64,000 nt of DNA from Mixophyes australis. Its lineage: Eukaryota; Chordata; Amphibia; Anura; Limnodynastidae. The DNA lies in the NCBI GenBank assembly GCA_036250195.1, contig JAVHZZ010000010.1, positions 75,945,423 through 76,009,422 on the forward strand, read 5' to 3'. Below the pieces are notes generated by a model, which saw nothing but the letters and a program-made list of their open reading frames with translations, was not told the DNA's origin and searched no databases. The position numbers were made by a program, and so were the translations under genes. How positions within the stretch are numbered: the stretch's first letter is position 1; every line of letters starts with the position of its first letter. Of this stretch, positions 21,786-33,894 are shown piece after piece.

Positions 21786-22292
21786 TGAAAAAGACAATAG
21801 GATATTATCATTTCATCAGATAGATGTACTTTTAGATTTATTTTCATTAATGTTGGGGCTTTATGTTGTCATATAAAGTGGTAGACACTTTATTTTTGAA
21901 AACGAGCAGATAAAACGAGAACAAGTTTCTATAACGTAGTCCATAAAGTATTGAGAAGTAATTTTTCAACTATATTACATACAACTAAATGTGGAGAGTC
22001 AATTAGCAAATTAGCACTTTCTTGTCATAGATAAAAATTAAAATCTGGACTGGATAAAATGGTCCATTTGCACTAAATGGTGAATGTACATTTACAAGAA
22101 ACCTGAGGATTTTACGTTATTTCTTATAGAAATTGTCTCCTTTTTCCTATTAAAGAATTTCTTACTCACCAGATCTCACATATGTTCTATTCTGCACATG
22201 TGGTTGGCAATATGTGGGGAGAGCCATTAGACTCCTTAAAGAACATAGCATCAGAGACAAGTAAAAAACTAAAAACACCACTTATGTTTAAT

Positions 22293-23794
22293 ATTGACAT
22301 TTCTCTGAAACCCATAATGTAGAGCCCCATAACCTGACGTTTTGTGTTATTGTGACCACCCCCTCTGGAAAAAGAGAGGGATAAATTAGCTCATTTTTTT
22401 TAAACACTATAGACCTAATATATTTATATTTTAAATACTTTTGTTCTTGTAGGGTTTAATGATGGCTTTGATTTTAAAAATTTTGAAGATGTAATTTAAA
22501 AAAAATGTAAAGTATGAAATATGGATTGTATTATTATTCATAGTAGTCCTTATATTTTATGACATTTTGTATATTTCTATTTGATCTTTGGATTGTTTTG
22601 GTATTTGGTTTTACTGTTTTTTTTTTCCAATTTATTACTATTACATGAATTTAGCAATAGACACCAATTTTGTGTCTTTTATCATCAATATATAATTGAT
22701 TCAATTATGACATAAGGACAACTTCTATTTAAACACCAGCTGTTTAGCACTGCTAGACGTGCTTCTACATTACATGTAGAAGGGGTCATTTGAATACATA
22801 TAGCAGAGGAGGACACAAGGTACTGTTCAGCTGACTTTGTGATTCATTGATATGCCTTTAAATGGTGTAAGTTCAATTTTTATATTAATAAAGGTATATA
22901 ACTTACACTTGGTCTATCAAGTGCTTTTTATATTTTCAGTGCTATATAATGTGTGGCAGACACAATAGAAGACAATACAGGCTTTTTAAATAAGAATAAG
23001 GAAATCTACTTGAATTGTGCTAAGCAACAAATTATGACTTCTTACACGTAGTCATGATAGATACAGATGTAGTTGTAAATGTTACAAATGGTTGTTTTTA
23101 TTTGAAAACAGAGCATTTAAGATCAACATCAAAAGTAGATAGGCAATGTATCTCTATAAATAGTTTAATATCAAATTAGTTTGAAACTAGAATGAATGTA
23201 TTACATGTCTAATTTAATATATATTAAATACAAGGCACTAAAATACAACAGTTAGAAGTAGGAGATGTGCCAACAAAATTTCACAGTACTAAACATGCCA
23301 ACCTGGCAGTATCTTATCTCCATACAGTGTACCTACTACCTAAACATAGTGGAGATGGCTATTTTGCAGACTGAATTAACATTTATGAGAAGACTATGTA
23401 ATAATTCACCAGATTATAAGGACATCACTAAAAGCATGAGGCACAAAAGTATACAGTGAGTTGAAATCTCCAGTCCACAAGTAGGTAGGTGAGAAACAGA
23501 TTTAATCTGTATTTAGGTTTCCATTAGAAAATAGTAGAACATGGAATAACCATTTTATTACCAGTTGAGGGAAAATAATAAAACAATATATGAAGTTTTC
23601 TTTTACTATCTCCTCCAAAAGCAGATGGATGAAACAGATTGAAAGGCCTTCTTGTATCTTACCCTCACAGATGACAGAATATCAGTTCATATTAAATGTT
23701 CCTACGTGACAATGACCAAGATAGTCTAACGACGCTTTAAGATAAGTAAGTTCATCCTAGCTCACCTTAGATTACCTAGATCACCTTATCACCC
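22293..23794. other. No recognised feature
   Basis: AT-rich DNA upstream of FUT copy 1. The upstream exon and promoter may lie here, but no signal is decisive. Confidence 0.45.
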
Positions 23795-24158
23795 CTCCCC
23801 TTAGATTGTACGCTCCTCTGAGCAGGGCCATCTCTCCTCCTGTTTCCACCACTTCTAACTCTGCTCTCCAGCTACTTAGCCCTCCTCCTCGAGGGTCCTC
23901 CACCCCACGTCCACTCTCGCTACCTCCTCCCCCCTGGGGGTCTCCCTGTCTTCCGGGCCCTCCTCCTTGGGCCCCGTCGTTTGCGGATCCTCCCTCCCCT
24001 TCCCCGCCGTCTCTAGCTGTGCATTGAGCTTATTGAGTTACTGTGCTTACTGTTTACTGTACTGTGCTGTCTCCCATTGTATTGTAATTTGTTTGTTCCT
24101 GTACGGCGCTACGGACACCTTGTGGCGCTTTATAAATAAAAATTAAAAATAATAATCC
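23795..24158 (+). mobile_element. LINE 3' end (CR1/L2/Rex-like), second copy
   Basis: Shares CTTAGATTGTACGCTCCTCT, 'gagcagggcc' and the end TTTATAAATAAAAATTAAAA with 11430-12095. Only the 3' terminal part is present, as expected from 5' truncation. Confidence 0.7.
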
Positions 24159-24413
24159 TAGCTCCTGTTTATATAGTGTTTCAGCTTTACTTAAAACTTA
24201 AGAGGCCTTAAGGATAAGGATGCAAATAATATGCAAAATAAGTGCTAACACATTAGATGCCATTCTCTGAACTATCTTATGCTTAATACAAGGTTAAAAG
24301 TCGACACCTAAATAACACCTAAAAACCAGTTGGTATAGCTCATAAGAGGCTTTTTAGTAACACAATCAGATCCATAAGGTCACTGTATCACATCTTCAGG
24401 TAAACCTACGGTT

Positions 24414-24414
<1 letters not shown>
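24159..24414. other. No recognised feature
   Basis: Short unassigned stretch. Confidence 0.5.

Positions 24415-24482
<68 letters not shown>
24415..24482. repeat. (TA)n microsatellite
   Basis: Nearly pure TA repeat. Confidence 0.95.
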
Positions 24483-24486
<4 letters not shown>

Positions 24487-25711
24487 CCAGGTGAGGCGGT
24501 ACTCAAGAATATCAAGATGAAGTATATGCAACTTTAGGTCTGAGCAGCTATGTGGCAAAAAAGTTAACTACATCCATCCAACTCTGTCCTGATTTGTGGA
24601 TGGTAGTTTTTTTAAGCTGGTCAGCATGGAGTTGGAGTCCATAGGGAGATTTTATTTTAAATAAAAACACCCCTACACCACCCTCATTCACCCTCTTTAT
24701 TGCTCACCTAGATCCAGGCTCTTCATCTATAATAAATCCAGCGATTCTGGGCTTGAGCAGCAAGGATGTTTGCTTCAGAGCACTAATCTCCACTTCATAT
24801 ATCTTTGAGTGGTGTTGTAAAGCGTCACACCACAGCTCTACCTCACCGTGTTCCATGTGGAGGAATGACTAAAATGCTATAGTGCTGATTACTCCCAGGA
24901 AAGAATCACTGGGGTGTGGCGGTGTTCAGAAGCACACCATGACCGACAAAGCCTATTAGTACTTCCAGGACAGGTTGTGAGGGACAAAGCTTAAATCGAT
25001 GAAGGTAGAATAGTGAAGGACAGCAAAGTTGATGGGTTGGAGAATGTAGAATCTTGAGGGGCAAAGCTAAAGTCAATAAATGGGCAAACAAAATAAGACT
25101 CTTTGAAGAAACAGCAGAGAAATAATATTACAACTTTGCTTGACAAAAATTTGTAGGAGTGAGGACCTTATTAAAACCTGCATACATATGAGGTCTCTTT
25201 GTCCTAAATGACTTCACTATGAAAAAAGTAAGTGAAAAAGGTTGTGCATTTGTCGGTTTTTACAGTATACTGTCACTTGTCGACTGTATAATTATTGTTT
25301 CTGTTAATGCTTGTAAGGGCTGATGTTTTGGGAGATATCATCAAGTGTTTTTGGTGGGCCTTATCATAGTCTTCCTTCACACATGACCTTTGTTACTAGT
25401 AGAAGTAGTACTTTTGCCAGTATTGTTGTGGAATGCCCTTGTTCAATAGAATGCTGTGACACTACAGATTAACTGCTGTTGTCATGAATCAAACTAATCA
25501 ATCAAATGACAACTGAAATTTTACATGTGTATAAAAAAAACAATATGCATACTCCATTATGCCATTGTGCAATTGATTGCAAAGAGTAAACTGAGTACAA
25601 TAAGGTCCTGTTCACATAAGTGCAACTAACGCTGGGTACACGCGCTACAGGTTTTTCACCCAAATGTTGTGCCAATCACGCGATAAATGATTGTTAGCTA
25701 ATCAGGGATAT
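24483..25711. other. No recognised gene; possible transposon end near 25630
   Basis: GCTGGGTACACG at about 25631 resembles the CTAGGTACACAC terminus of the element at 35691-36310. Otherwise nothing could be assigned. Confidence 0.45.
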
Positions 25712-26030
25712 AGTAGTAGGAAATACCGCACAGAGAAATAACTGAGCCCTTCTATAAGTGTATATTCATGTACATTGGTATATTAGTAATTATTGATGGG
25801 AGGTGCAGCCACCCAATAAGGACATATAGTGTCAAAGAGAGAACATGGAAATTGTGTTTCAGGGCACTCTTTTTGGTTCTGGAGAATAACCCAATAATAA
25901 AATATTAAACTTTATTAGTTAAACTTATTTATTTATAATAAAGTTTAATATTTTATTATTGGATTATTCTCCAGAAGCAAAAAGAGTGCCCTGAAACACA
26001 ACTTCCGTTTTCTCTCTTTGATACTACATA
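25712..26030. mobile_element. Foldback insertion with 12-bp target duplication
   Basis: The direct repeat AATCAGGGATAT (25700-25711 and 26031-26042) flanks 319 bp. Inside, a 91-bp arm (25827-25917) is repeated as an imperfect reverse complement (25936-26026) across an 18-bp spacer. The first 115 bp are unique. No ORF. Confidence 0.75.
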
Positions 26031-26042
26031 AATCAGGGATAT

Positions 26043-27334
26043 GACAAAGATTATCTGAGAGGCAAGTATCAGGATTTCCAGTATGAAGACCTCGGAGAGT
26101 AGTGTGAATGAAATCAAGTGTCTTTATTTTAATCACAGGTCACACAGGTATGAACAAGATACAGTCAATGGTAAGGCAGCTAGCAAAAGTGCATAGAAAC
26201 AACAGAAACAGGATACCAGGATCTCCAGGTGCTCTAAGCACTGCGGCTGATTGTTTATTTGTCGGCTGCGGTCCGGCGTCACTACAACAACTGGGACGTC
26301 ACTTCTGCTTTGTTCTGACCACCTACAAGGCAACAGCCAGGATGCTCTCTGTGTCTGCGTCACTTCACGGCATGAAGACAGCCAGACGCATGCGCATATG
26401 TAAAATATTTTTTTTTATTATGAGCCTCCTGTGGCCAATTATTCCCCCCCTGGTGCCCTGGCCTCTGATTGGTGTATGTGTGTATTTAAGGCAGGGAGGA
26501 CTTAACCTCACTGCCTGTAATGTCTGGTACTATTGTCACTAATAAAGATTGTCTGATGCAATTAATGTGGTTCCAACGCACAAAAGATTTAATAGCAAGA
26601 TATAGTAAATTATAAAAAATTAAATAAAGTATAAGAAAGTATAACTGATGCATTACGCTTGCGCACTGAATTCAGTAACGGCCATCAATCCTGTAATCTG
26701 CAGTCAAAGAGGCACTTACTAGGTCCAGTGCTTGTTTATATAGTTTGATTTGGAAAACAAACAGTGATGATGTCACAATGTACACAAAGAGAACACTAAG
26801 ATCTTTCTTCATTAGTGCAGGGGTCAAGTCAGTCCAGTACAATGCAGGTCATAGGTCAATTCAGACGATAGCTTTTCAAAGGTGGGGGCAACTCACTCGA
26901 TCAGCTGCATAGGTGTCTTCCTGCCGAAAAACTGTTTTAAACCAACCTATTAATAGAGTACTTTTGAGAATTGATCTGTGAGAATTAATCTTATATTAAT
27001 CATAACTTGCGATCACTATGACGTTCACATCTCCGATGATACCGGATTCCTGCTGTTAAACTGTGGATTAATACAAGACCAACCACCATACATTTCTTAG
27101 GACCTGAACCATAAATACCTTTTATGTAGTTTTATGTTTGTATAAATAATCTCTAAGTTCTTAATAATAAAATAATGTGAGATGATACTTTATTAAATGT
27201 GAACTATTTACAAATGAAGAAGTGAGTGTAAATATGTTTGCTGTGTTTTCCCATGTAATTGCATATGTAACATTCGTATGCTGATGCGTATGAATCGCAA
27301 GCGCACAGAATTCTATAACAACCGATATTTTGTC
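26043..27334. other. Possible LTR-like piece (about 26245-26545); otherwise unassigned
   Basis: GTGTATTTAAGGCAGGGAGG near 26490 matches the promoter-like text of the LTR candidate at 16936-17575. An AATAAA follows at about 26541. No ends or coding region were identified. Confidence 0.35.
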
Positions 27335-28150
27335 ATTTAAAATGACTTAGACAATACATAGTGACAATAGGTATACACTATGAAGTATAGGGACTATAAA
27401 GTTGCTCACAACCCTAAGAATTGGAGGCAGTGGGGTGGCTTGAACAGGTGGCAACTCCGTGGAGAATAAGGAGAAGGATTTGGAGGGATATATAATATAT
27501 TTGACATTTTTTACTGTTATAATTCCTGAACCAAAATTATATTTAAACATTTATTCCAAAAAACAATCTTAACTTGTTAGTGTAATAAGACAAATATGTA
27601 TCAATAACATCATGACCAAATAACATAATTATGCATGACATTGGGAAATTGGAAAAATGATTTGATCAAAATTATAGATTTTCAGATATTAACAGTTTAG
27701 GAATGAAAATTTTTTATAAATATGTCAATGTGATTTACATTTTGTTAAAACATGTTTTTGATGTATTGCATTACTGCTAATTAAAAAAAAACTTAATTCA
27801 CAATCTACAGATATTCGTAAACATAATGTAAAATTGTGTCATTAAAAAAAATATGTTAACTTACATCCAGATTTTGAAAAAAGGTAATTCACAATAAACA
27901 CACAGGATATAGAGAAAAAATAAAAATTTTCATGTGCATACAAAATTTTTACAAGTGTGTGTCAACGTGCATAATTGCTGTGACTGACTGTATAAAACAA
28001 ACTGAAAGAATGCAGAAGCACACTTTTGACACCTTGAGAAAAAATGAAAATAATAGACATTTGTGTCTTTGAATAGGTATTGTTGCTAATAAATACCTCC
28101 AGAAAAAAGATATTTTTAATGTCCATTTTTAAACAACAATCTATATGCTG
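27335..28150. repeat. Segmental duplication block III, copy 1
   Basis: Collinear with 48877-49945. Landmarks: GGAGAATAAGGAGAAGGA, 'cctgaaccaaaattatatttaa' and 'gacatttgtgtctttgaata'. Copy 2 carries a MITE (49130-49310) that is absent here. Confidence 0.9.
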
Positions 28151-28557
28151 AAAGTAAAAACAGAAGGACAAGGTGCACAATAGTGTAGTATTTTTGATAA
28201 TATATATATTGAATGATTTTAAATTGCGTACCAAACTGAGATAGTCTATAAGTACATGCACCAGAACCTCATCACCAAAGGGAGGTTCGATAGATTGAAC
28301 CAGAGAAAATGTGCAATCAGATAGTATTTTACATAGTGCACACCATCCCCACATGTGTGTGTGACTGCCTACCAGATATAAAATCTTTGAGACTTATCTG
28401 TATGGGCTCCAAAATGCTCTATATCAGGTCAGATGGCCTCCAGGTCCCAAAGTGCAGCCAGATACCTCATCGAAATGAATCAATAGAAATCCAAATAGTG
28501 TAATATTGCAATTACACAATTTATTGCATACACACAAAGTAATACACTCACATTCAG

Positions 28558-29214
28558 GTGAGAATAAAAAGGCTTATCTGTATAATCGATGATGTAGTGA
28601 ACCATGTTCAGATTACTGGTGTTTTTGATATGGGCAGCAGACTTATATTAGATCAAATAATGTGGAAATCAGGTAATAGATTAAATCAGAGAACGGAATT
28701 CTGTAACACAATATTTGATGAGAATGTAATGTTTGAGGAGTCTGGTAATGATTTAGCTAATCTCTTTTGGGATTTGGGAAAAGCTCTTATAAAAGAAACC
28801 AAGTTGTGTTGGGATATTAAAAGTTTGGAACAGTATATTAAGGTAGATCGTGTTCCAAGAGGACTGCAAATTAGTAAATCCCCCACTTTTAGTTCCAATG
28901 ATCCTAATTTTATTAAAGAATGGGACACTATTTTACAGGAATGTCCTAAAAAATTGATCCAGTTGATTATACATGAGAAAAAGAAGATGGTTCTTAGTAT
29001 AGAAAATGAGATACAAGAAAAGGAATGGAATTTAGATACATATAAGGATCAAAAAGATTTCGTGGCTAATGAACAAATTTTAAATCAGAATCTTAACCGT
29101 GTTGAAATGGATGTTGCTAAGGTAAAAGAGAGAAAGTTTGCTAGGGATAAAAATGATTATAATAAAGACAAAATAAAGAGTTGGAAAAAACTTCCAACAG
29201 AATGTATAAGGTAA
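28558..29214 (+). pseudogene. Penelope-like ORF, N-terminal region
   Basis: An open stretch of 218 codons without a convincing start; the frame probably opens upstream of a lost ATG. It carries WDIKSLEQYIKVDRVPRGLQ and FIKEWDTILQECPKKLIQLI, which match the conserved N-terminal block of Penelope-like polyproteins. A lysine-rich, coiled-coil-like stretch follows (residues about 150-215). This region precedes the reverse transcriptase. After 29214 the frame is lost to stops and small indels. Confidence 0.75.
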
Positions 29215-29535
29215 ATCCTGATCATAGCAGATTCAATAGAGCAAATTAATCTTGCTCTACTGTTCCTCAAAGAAAGAGAACTTATACTTCGAGAAATGAC
29301 TATAATAAGAAAAATTTATGACTAGATCATAATACATTTAGGAACAGATTTTCGGTTTTAGATAGGGTAGAGAGTGAAACTAAGGATTTTGTATCCCCAG
29401 ACCCTGTCATAAGAAAGAGGATCAAACATCCATTCAAGGAAAATATAAGGTTAGCCTCTCCTCTAAAGCACAGGTACGTAGAGGAAGAGGAAAACGAGTT
29501 GACAATATAATCCCAAAAAAGGAGATATGTATAGA

Positions 29536-30455
29536 TGGAAATGACATATTAAAAAAGTGTGGTATATTCAATGTATCTAACTATACACTTTCTGACCCAG
29601 AAATATCCACTCTAGGCAAAGGCCTTTCCTTTGCTCCTACTAGGAAACCGAATAAATTTGAATGATATATTGATATTAACAAATTTGTTTGAAAACAAAT
29701 TACCATCTAAGTATTATCCTTTAGAATCAAATAGTAGTTTTATAGAAATGTTCCAAAACACTCGTAATTGAAGATCTGTGTAAGTCTGATTCTAATTATT
29801 TTGTCTCTAATAACCTTAAACCACAAGAAACTAAAGCTTTAAGAGATTTGCAGACTAATTGTAATTTGGTAATAAAACAAGCTGACAAAGGAGGAGGCTT
29901 GGTGATTTTAAACTGGGAAGATTATGTGAGGGAGGCTGAACGGCTTCTGAATGATGTATCCTCATACAAAAACTCAGTAAAGATCCTACTAATGATTTTG
30001 TCTCGATATTGAGAGACATTCTTACCACAGCACTCCATCAAGAAATTATTATTAAGGATGAATTCCAATTTTTAATGATGAATAGTCCTATTGTGCTCAT
30101 TTTTTATTTTCTACCGAAGATACATAAGAGCCTTATTAACCCACCTGGATGGCCAATTGTGGCCGGAATTGATTCAATAACAGCCCGTGCCTCGGAATAC
30201 GGTGACATATTTTTACAAAAACATCTGACACAATTAAGGTCATATGTGAAAGACACCACAAGTATTTTACATATTTTTCAAGATTTTATATGGAATGCAG
30301 ATTATTTATGGGTCACTATAGATGTACAGTCATTATATACATCCATCAAACATGAGAAAGGTATAGAAGCCACCAGGCAGTATTTGAATCTAGATGACAC
30401 AATGTCAGAACTTAATTACAATCTTAAAATAATTATGGGTCAATATAAATTTTAA
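29536..30455 (+). pseudogene. Penelope-like reverse transcriptase, first half
   Basis: Motifs in order and in more than one frame: GKGLSFAPTRKPNKFE; LKPQETKALRDLQTN; LVIKQADKGGGLVILN; FYFLPKIHKSLINPPGWPIV; and VTIDVQSLYTSIKHEKGIEA (motif A with its Asp). These are hallmarks of the Penelope reverse transcriptase, which is close to telomerase RT. At least one frameshift lies between 29640 and 29820 and another before 30009. Confidence 0.85.
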
Positions 30456-30479
30456 AATTATAATAGTTTTTAGATTAAT

Positions 30480-31218
30480 TTTATTTACAGATCTATGGTA
30501 CTGCGATGGGGACCATTTTTGCTCCTAGCTTCGCAAATCTTTTAATGGGAAGCTGGGAAGAAAAATATATTTAATAATGTGAAAAATATTATGGTAACAT
30601 CAAACTCTATAAAAGATATATAGACAACATTATTATGGTCTGGAAAGGGGACATTACATCCATTAAAGAGTTTTTAAGTTGTATAGAAATTAATTAATTT
30701 CATTTGAAATTTACGGCAAAATATGATTCTGTCCAAATAGAGTTTTTAGACCTCATTTTAATAGGACAGAATAGTAAAGTTACCACTAAGAATTTTATTA
30801 AAACTGTTGATACGATTAGTTACCTGCACTTTAAAAGCTGTCATGTGATAAAATGGAAAATGAATATCCCTTTCTCACAGTTTAATCGTATAAAAAGAAA
30901 CTGTAGTGAGGCTGATGTCTGTAAAGAACAACTGGATGTTTACAATAATGGGTTTATTGAAAGAGGATATCCAAAAAAATCTCCTCATGGGAGCTATGGA
31001 CAAGATTACTAATCCCCCTATATCTGAACTATTGAACTATACAAAAAAAGAACAGAATGGAAATATGGATAGAGTGTCTTTTATTACTAGTTATAATAGT
31101 GGCAAGAACAGAATTAGGTCTGTTCTCTCCAGACATTGGAGTATTCTCAGAAGAGATCCTATATTGAGTAATATACTGCCTGATAGACCAAGTGTCATTT
31201 TAAAAAGAGCCGAAATTT
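30480..31218 (+). pseudogene. Penelope-like reverse transcriptase, second half, dead
   Basis: IYGTAMGTIFAPSFANLLMG (about 30489-30548) is the motif-B region. KRYIDNIIMVWKG follows (30611-30650); the catalytic YIDD has become YIDN (codon 30626-30628). Then come EFLDLILIGQNS and SHVI-type thumb sequence with RIKRNCSEADVCKEQL. Frame changes near 30690 and 30990. A reverse transcriptase without the second Asp would be inactive. Confidence 0.82.
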
Positions 31219-31284
31219 AAAGAACCTAGTAGCTCCAAGTATGCTCAAAGAAAAAAGTAAAAAGAACATTTCTTCTTTATTAAA

Positions 31285-31557
31285 GGCAGTATAAAGTGTA
31301 ATCACTGCAACATCTGCAAATATACTAATATCAATAATAAAACATTTTATAATTTTGATAATAGTAAAAGTTACACTATCGGAAATTTGATGAACTGTGT
31401 TTCATCTTCTGTGATTTACCTTTTGGAATGTACTTGTGGCCTTAAATATGTGGGCAAAACTAAAAGGTTACTCAAGTTACGTATCCAAGAACATATAAGA
31501 AATATAAAAAATGAAAAGCAAGTCATTTCGTATCAAAACGGCTGTGATTTCAATTAA
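31285..31557 (+). pseudogene. Penelope-like GIY-YIG endonuclease fragment
   Basis: CNHCNICKYTNI is a Cys-rich linker. VIYLLECTCGLKYVGKTKRL then gives the GIY-YIG nuclease core, followed by KLRIQEHIRNIKN. This domain nicks the target for insertion in Penelope-like elements. The typical C-terminal extension is missing: the sequence passes into duplication block IV at about 31560. Confidence 0.82.
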
Positions 31558-31688
31558 ATGTTTGAATACAATATGATGCTCAGACCATGGTCAAATGCAC
31601 CTTACAAACAAACACAAGTTAAAAAAAAAGTTAATATTCTGTCACCTCTACTTATGCTAAAGCTATAGTCGTGATTATAGTCTACATA

Positions 31689-31693
<5 letters not shown>

Positions 31694-31749
<56 letters not shown>
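31694..31749. repeat. (TA)n microsatellite
   Basis: Pure TA tract; the equivalent tract exists at 51790-51838. Confidence 0.95.
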
Positions 31750-31751
<2 letters not shown>

Positions 31752-32596
31752 GATTTAGAAAGTTTTTTTGCAAAGTGCTTCATCAAAGAAATGATCCACC
31801 GTTTACCAGATTAAGCAAGTGCAGTTTATTTCCGTCAAAAAAGTTAATGTTTAAAATCACACTATATAGTTTAATAACGTTTAATAAAACTTGCACAAAA
31901 AATGTCATTCTCATAAATGTTTAGTATGCACATTAAAGCACAATACCAAGAAGTAATGTAGAGATCACAATCTCACATAGAAAACAGAAATTGCAGAGTG
32001 ATCAGGAGAAACTTCCTTCAGTTCCTTTACGGCTTTTATAAGGAATGTTTCCGCCACCTTCAAACTTCTCATTTCTAGTGCGTCCCAATTAACATCATAA
32101 TTAAGTAAAATATTGCAAATCATACAATAAAAAAATGTTACATATTCGACTATGAACAAGTGCCATTAAAAAATTACAAACAGAAAAGGAAAACACATAT
32201 AAGCAACATTAATATAACATATAGTGATAATTGCTAATCAAAATACAGACAAAGAACACAACGATCTGCATTATGTATGTTTCACTTTGAATACATTATC
32301 CATGTTATATCAAGAATGTATATAGTAACTATAATAACAAATAAGTAACAAATGCAAAACGAAAAAAACAGAATAATCTCAATTCCTTTGATTATAACAA
32401 TAGTGGTTCAGTGTTGGTGTTTATAATATAACTGCAGTTAGTATCTATACATCGCTGCACATCAAAGTGAAGAATAAATTGTATTCTACCCTATAATAAA
32501 TACACATCAAATATAGACTGAAAATCCTTACAGAATAAACAAAGATATTTGATCAGAATAACACAATCAAATATACAACTACAGGTCCATCTCTGG

Positions 32597-32686
32597 AAAA
32601 TAAAATCAGCTACGGTTGCATAATCTGGTCAAAGGCATCTCTGGATGCCTTTGACCAGATTATGCAACTGTAGCTGATTTTATTTT
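32597..32686. repeat. 43-bp local inverted duplication
   Basis: 32597-32639 is the reverse complement of 32644-32686 with one mismatch and a 4-nt spacer. Copies B and C of the same block have only one arm. Confidence 0.85.
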
Positions 32687-33186
32687 TAAAGTTAATGTTT
32701 AAAATCATATAGTGTAAAAACATTTAATAATATTTGCACAGGATGACATACATAAGAATGTTAAGTACACATAATAAAGCAGAACAAGAAGTGTTGTACA
32801 GATCACAATGTCACATCGAAAACAAAAACTGCAGTGTGATCGGGGCAAACTTTCCAGGTCCACATGGACAGCTTTTCAAAGGAATGTTGCCTCAGTCTTC
32901 AAACTCTTCATTTATAGTGCACCCCAATTAAAATTAATTAAATAAAATATTAGAAACATACAATAAAAATGTTTTTTACAATGTTCCATTATGAGCAAGT
33001 GTAAAATTATTTGATCAGAACAACACAATCAAATCTACACATATAGGTCCATTCTGGATAAATGGGAAGGCATTATTATTCTCGGTACTGTTTATATCTA
33101 GTCACCACCATATACCGAGCAATAACACACATTTTAGCAATCCCTCGTATTAATATAGTCCAAAAATCAACACAGCACTTCAGCCT

Positions 33187-33513
33187 TACACTTCTGCCTT
33201 ACAGCAGTTCAATTCCCAACCATGGCCTTATCTGTGAGGAGTTGTATGTTCTTCCCGTGTTTGCGTGGGTTTCCTCCAGGTGCTCCGGTTTCCTCCCACA
33301 TTCCAAAAAAACCATACTGCTGCGTTAATTGGCTACTATCAAATTTTCTGTCTGTCTGTATCTGTATCTGTATCTGTGTGTGTGTGTGTGTGTGTATTAA
33401 GGAATTTAGACTGTAAGCCCCAATGGGGCAGGGACTGAAGTGAGTGAGTTCTCTGTACAGCGCTGTGGAATTAGTGGCGCTATATAAATAAATGGTGATG
33501 ATGATGATGATGA
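33187..33513 (+). mobile_element. V-SINE copy 3
   Basis: 5'-truncated head, V-domain with GTGGGTTTCCTCCAGGTGCT, a (TGTATC)n/(TG)n expansion at 33353-33396, and the end TATATAAATAAATGGTGATG with a GAT tail. It replaces the right edge of block IV copy A. Confidence 0.88.
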
Positions 33514-33894
33514 AGCATGTCCCGTGGCAGTCATTCCCCCATGTCACCAGTTCTCCTCTGGACCAATCAAGGACAGGATTGTGCCTGATAAGCTATGGGT
33601 ACCTCATAACCATAGGGTATGTCACTGAATGGATAAGATAGAACAACAAGGATTCTTTATGGAGTGATCCCACTGTCAGGGAAAGAGAGCTGGTACTCTC
33701 TAGCACACTTCTGCCCATAAGTAGATGATAGCTATCTGCATGAGTTCAGAACCCCCTGTCGTGGCTGAGATACAGAGAGGGAAAAAGTACAGCAAATGAG
33801 ATTCCATTTCCAGTCTTCCTTCATTTATTCGTCGGTCAATGTTAATTGCCAAACAGATAAAGGAACTGAATAATGTACCAATATGCAACTTATT
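33514..33894. other. No recognised feature
   Basis: Between the SINE and the Gypsy gag fragment. Confidence 0.45.

Larger units (their letters stand above)
20281..22292. repeat. Segmental duplication block II, copy 1 (contains FUT copy 1)
   Basis: Collinear with 40831-42856, including 3' flank, coding exon, splice acceptor and about 500 bp of the upstream intron. Homology starts at GCGGGCAGAGG and fades after 'gcatcagagacaagtaaaaaact'. Confidence 0.92.
28165..31560 (+). mobile_element. Penelope-like retroelement with GIY-YIG domain, degenerate
   Basis: A 3.4-kb block lies between duplication blocks III and IV in unit 1 and is absent from the equivalent place in unit 2. It carries, in order, a Penelope-type N-terminal region, reverse-transcriptase motifs and a GIY-YIG endonuclease, spread over several frames. 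28165-28557 is a non-coding leader that may include a pseudo-LTR. The 3' end stops soon after the GIY-YIG core, so it is truncated. Confidence 0.85.
31560..33165. repeat. Segmental duplication block IV, copy A (two diverged subrepeats)
   Basis: Matches 51670-53570 and 36311-38130. Two related subunits start at about 31845 and 32690 (spacing about 845 bp), each with 'gtttaaaatca', a 'gatcacaatctcacat' type block and 'catcataattaa' type ends. The subunits are more alike between copies than within a copy. Non-coding. Ends near 'gcaatccctcgtattaatata' as copy C does. Confidence 0.85.

Noticed and set aside
23806..24027. Pro/Ser-rich 73-codon frame
   Set aside because: It is the pyrimidine-rich 3' region of a LINE.
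26108..26542. 144-codon open frame
   Set aside because: Lies in an LTR-like segment; no motif and no conservation in unit 2.
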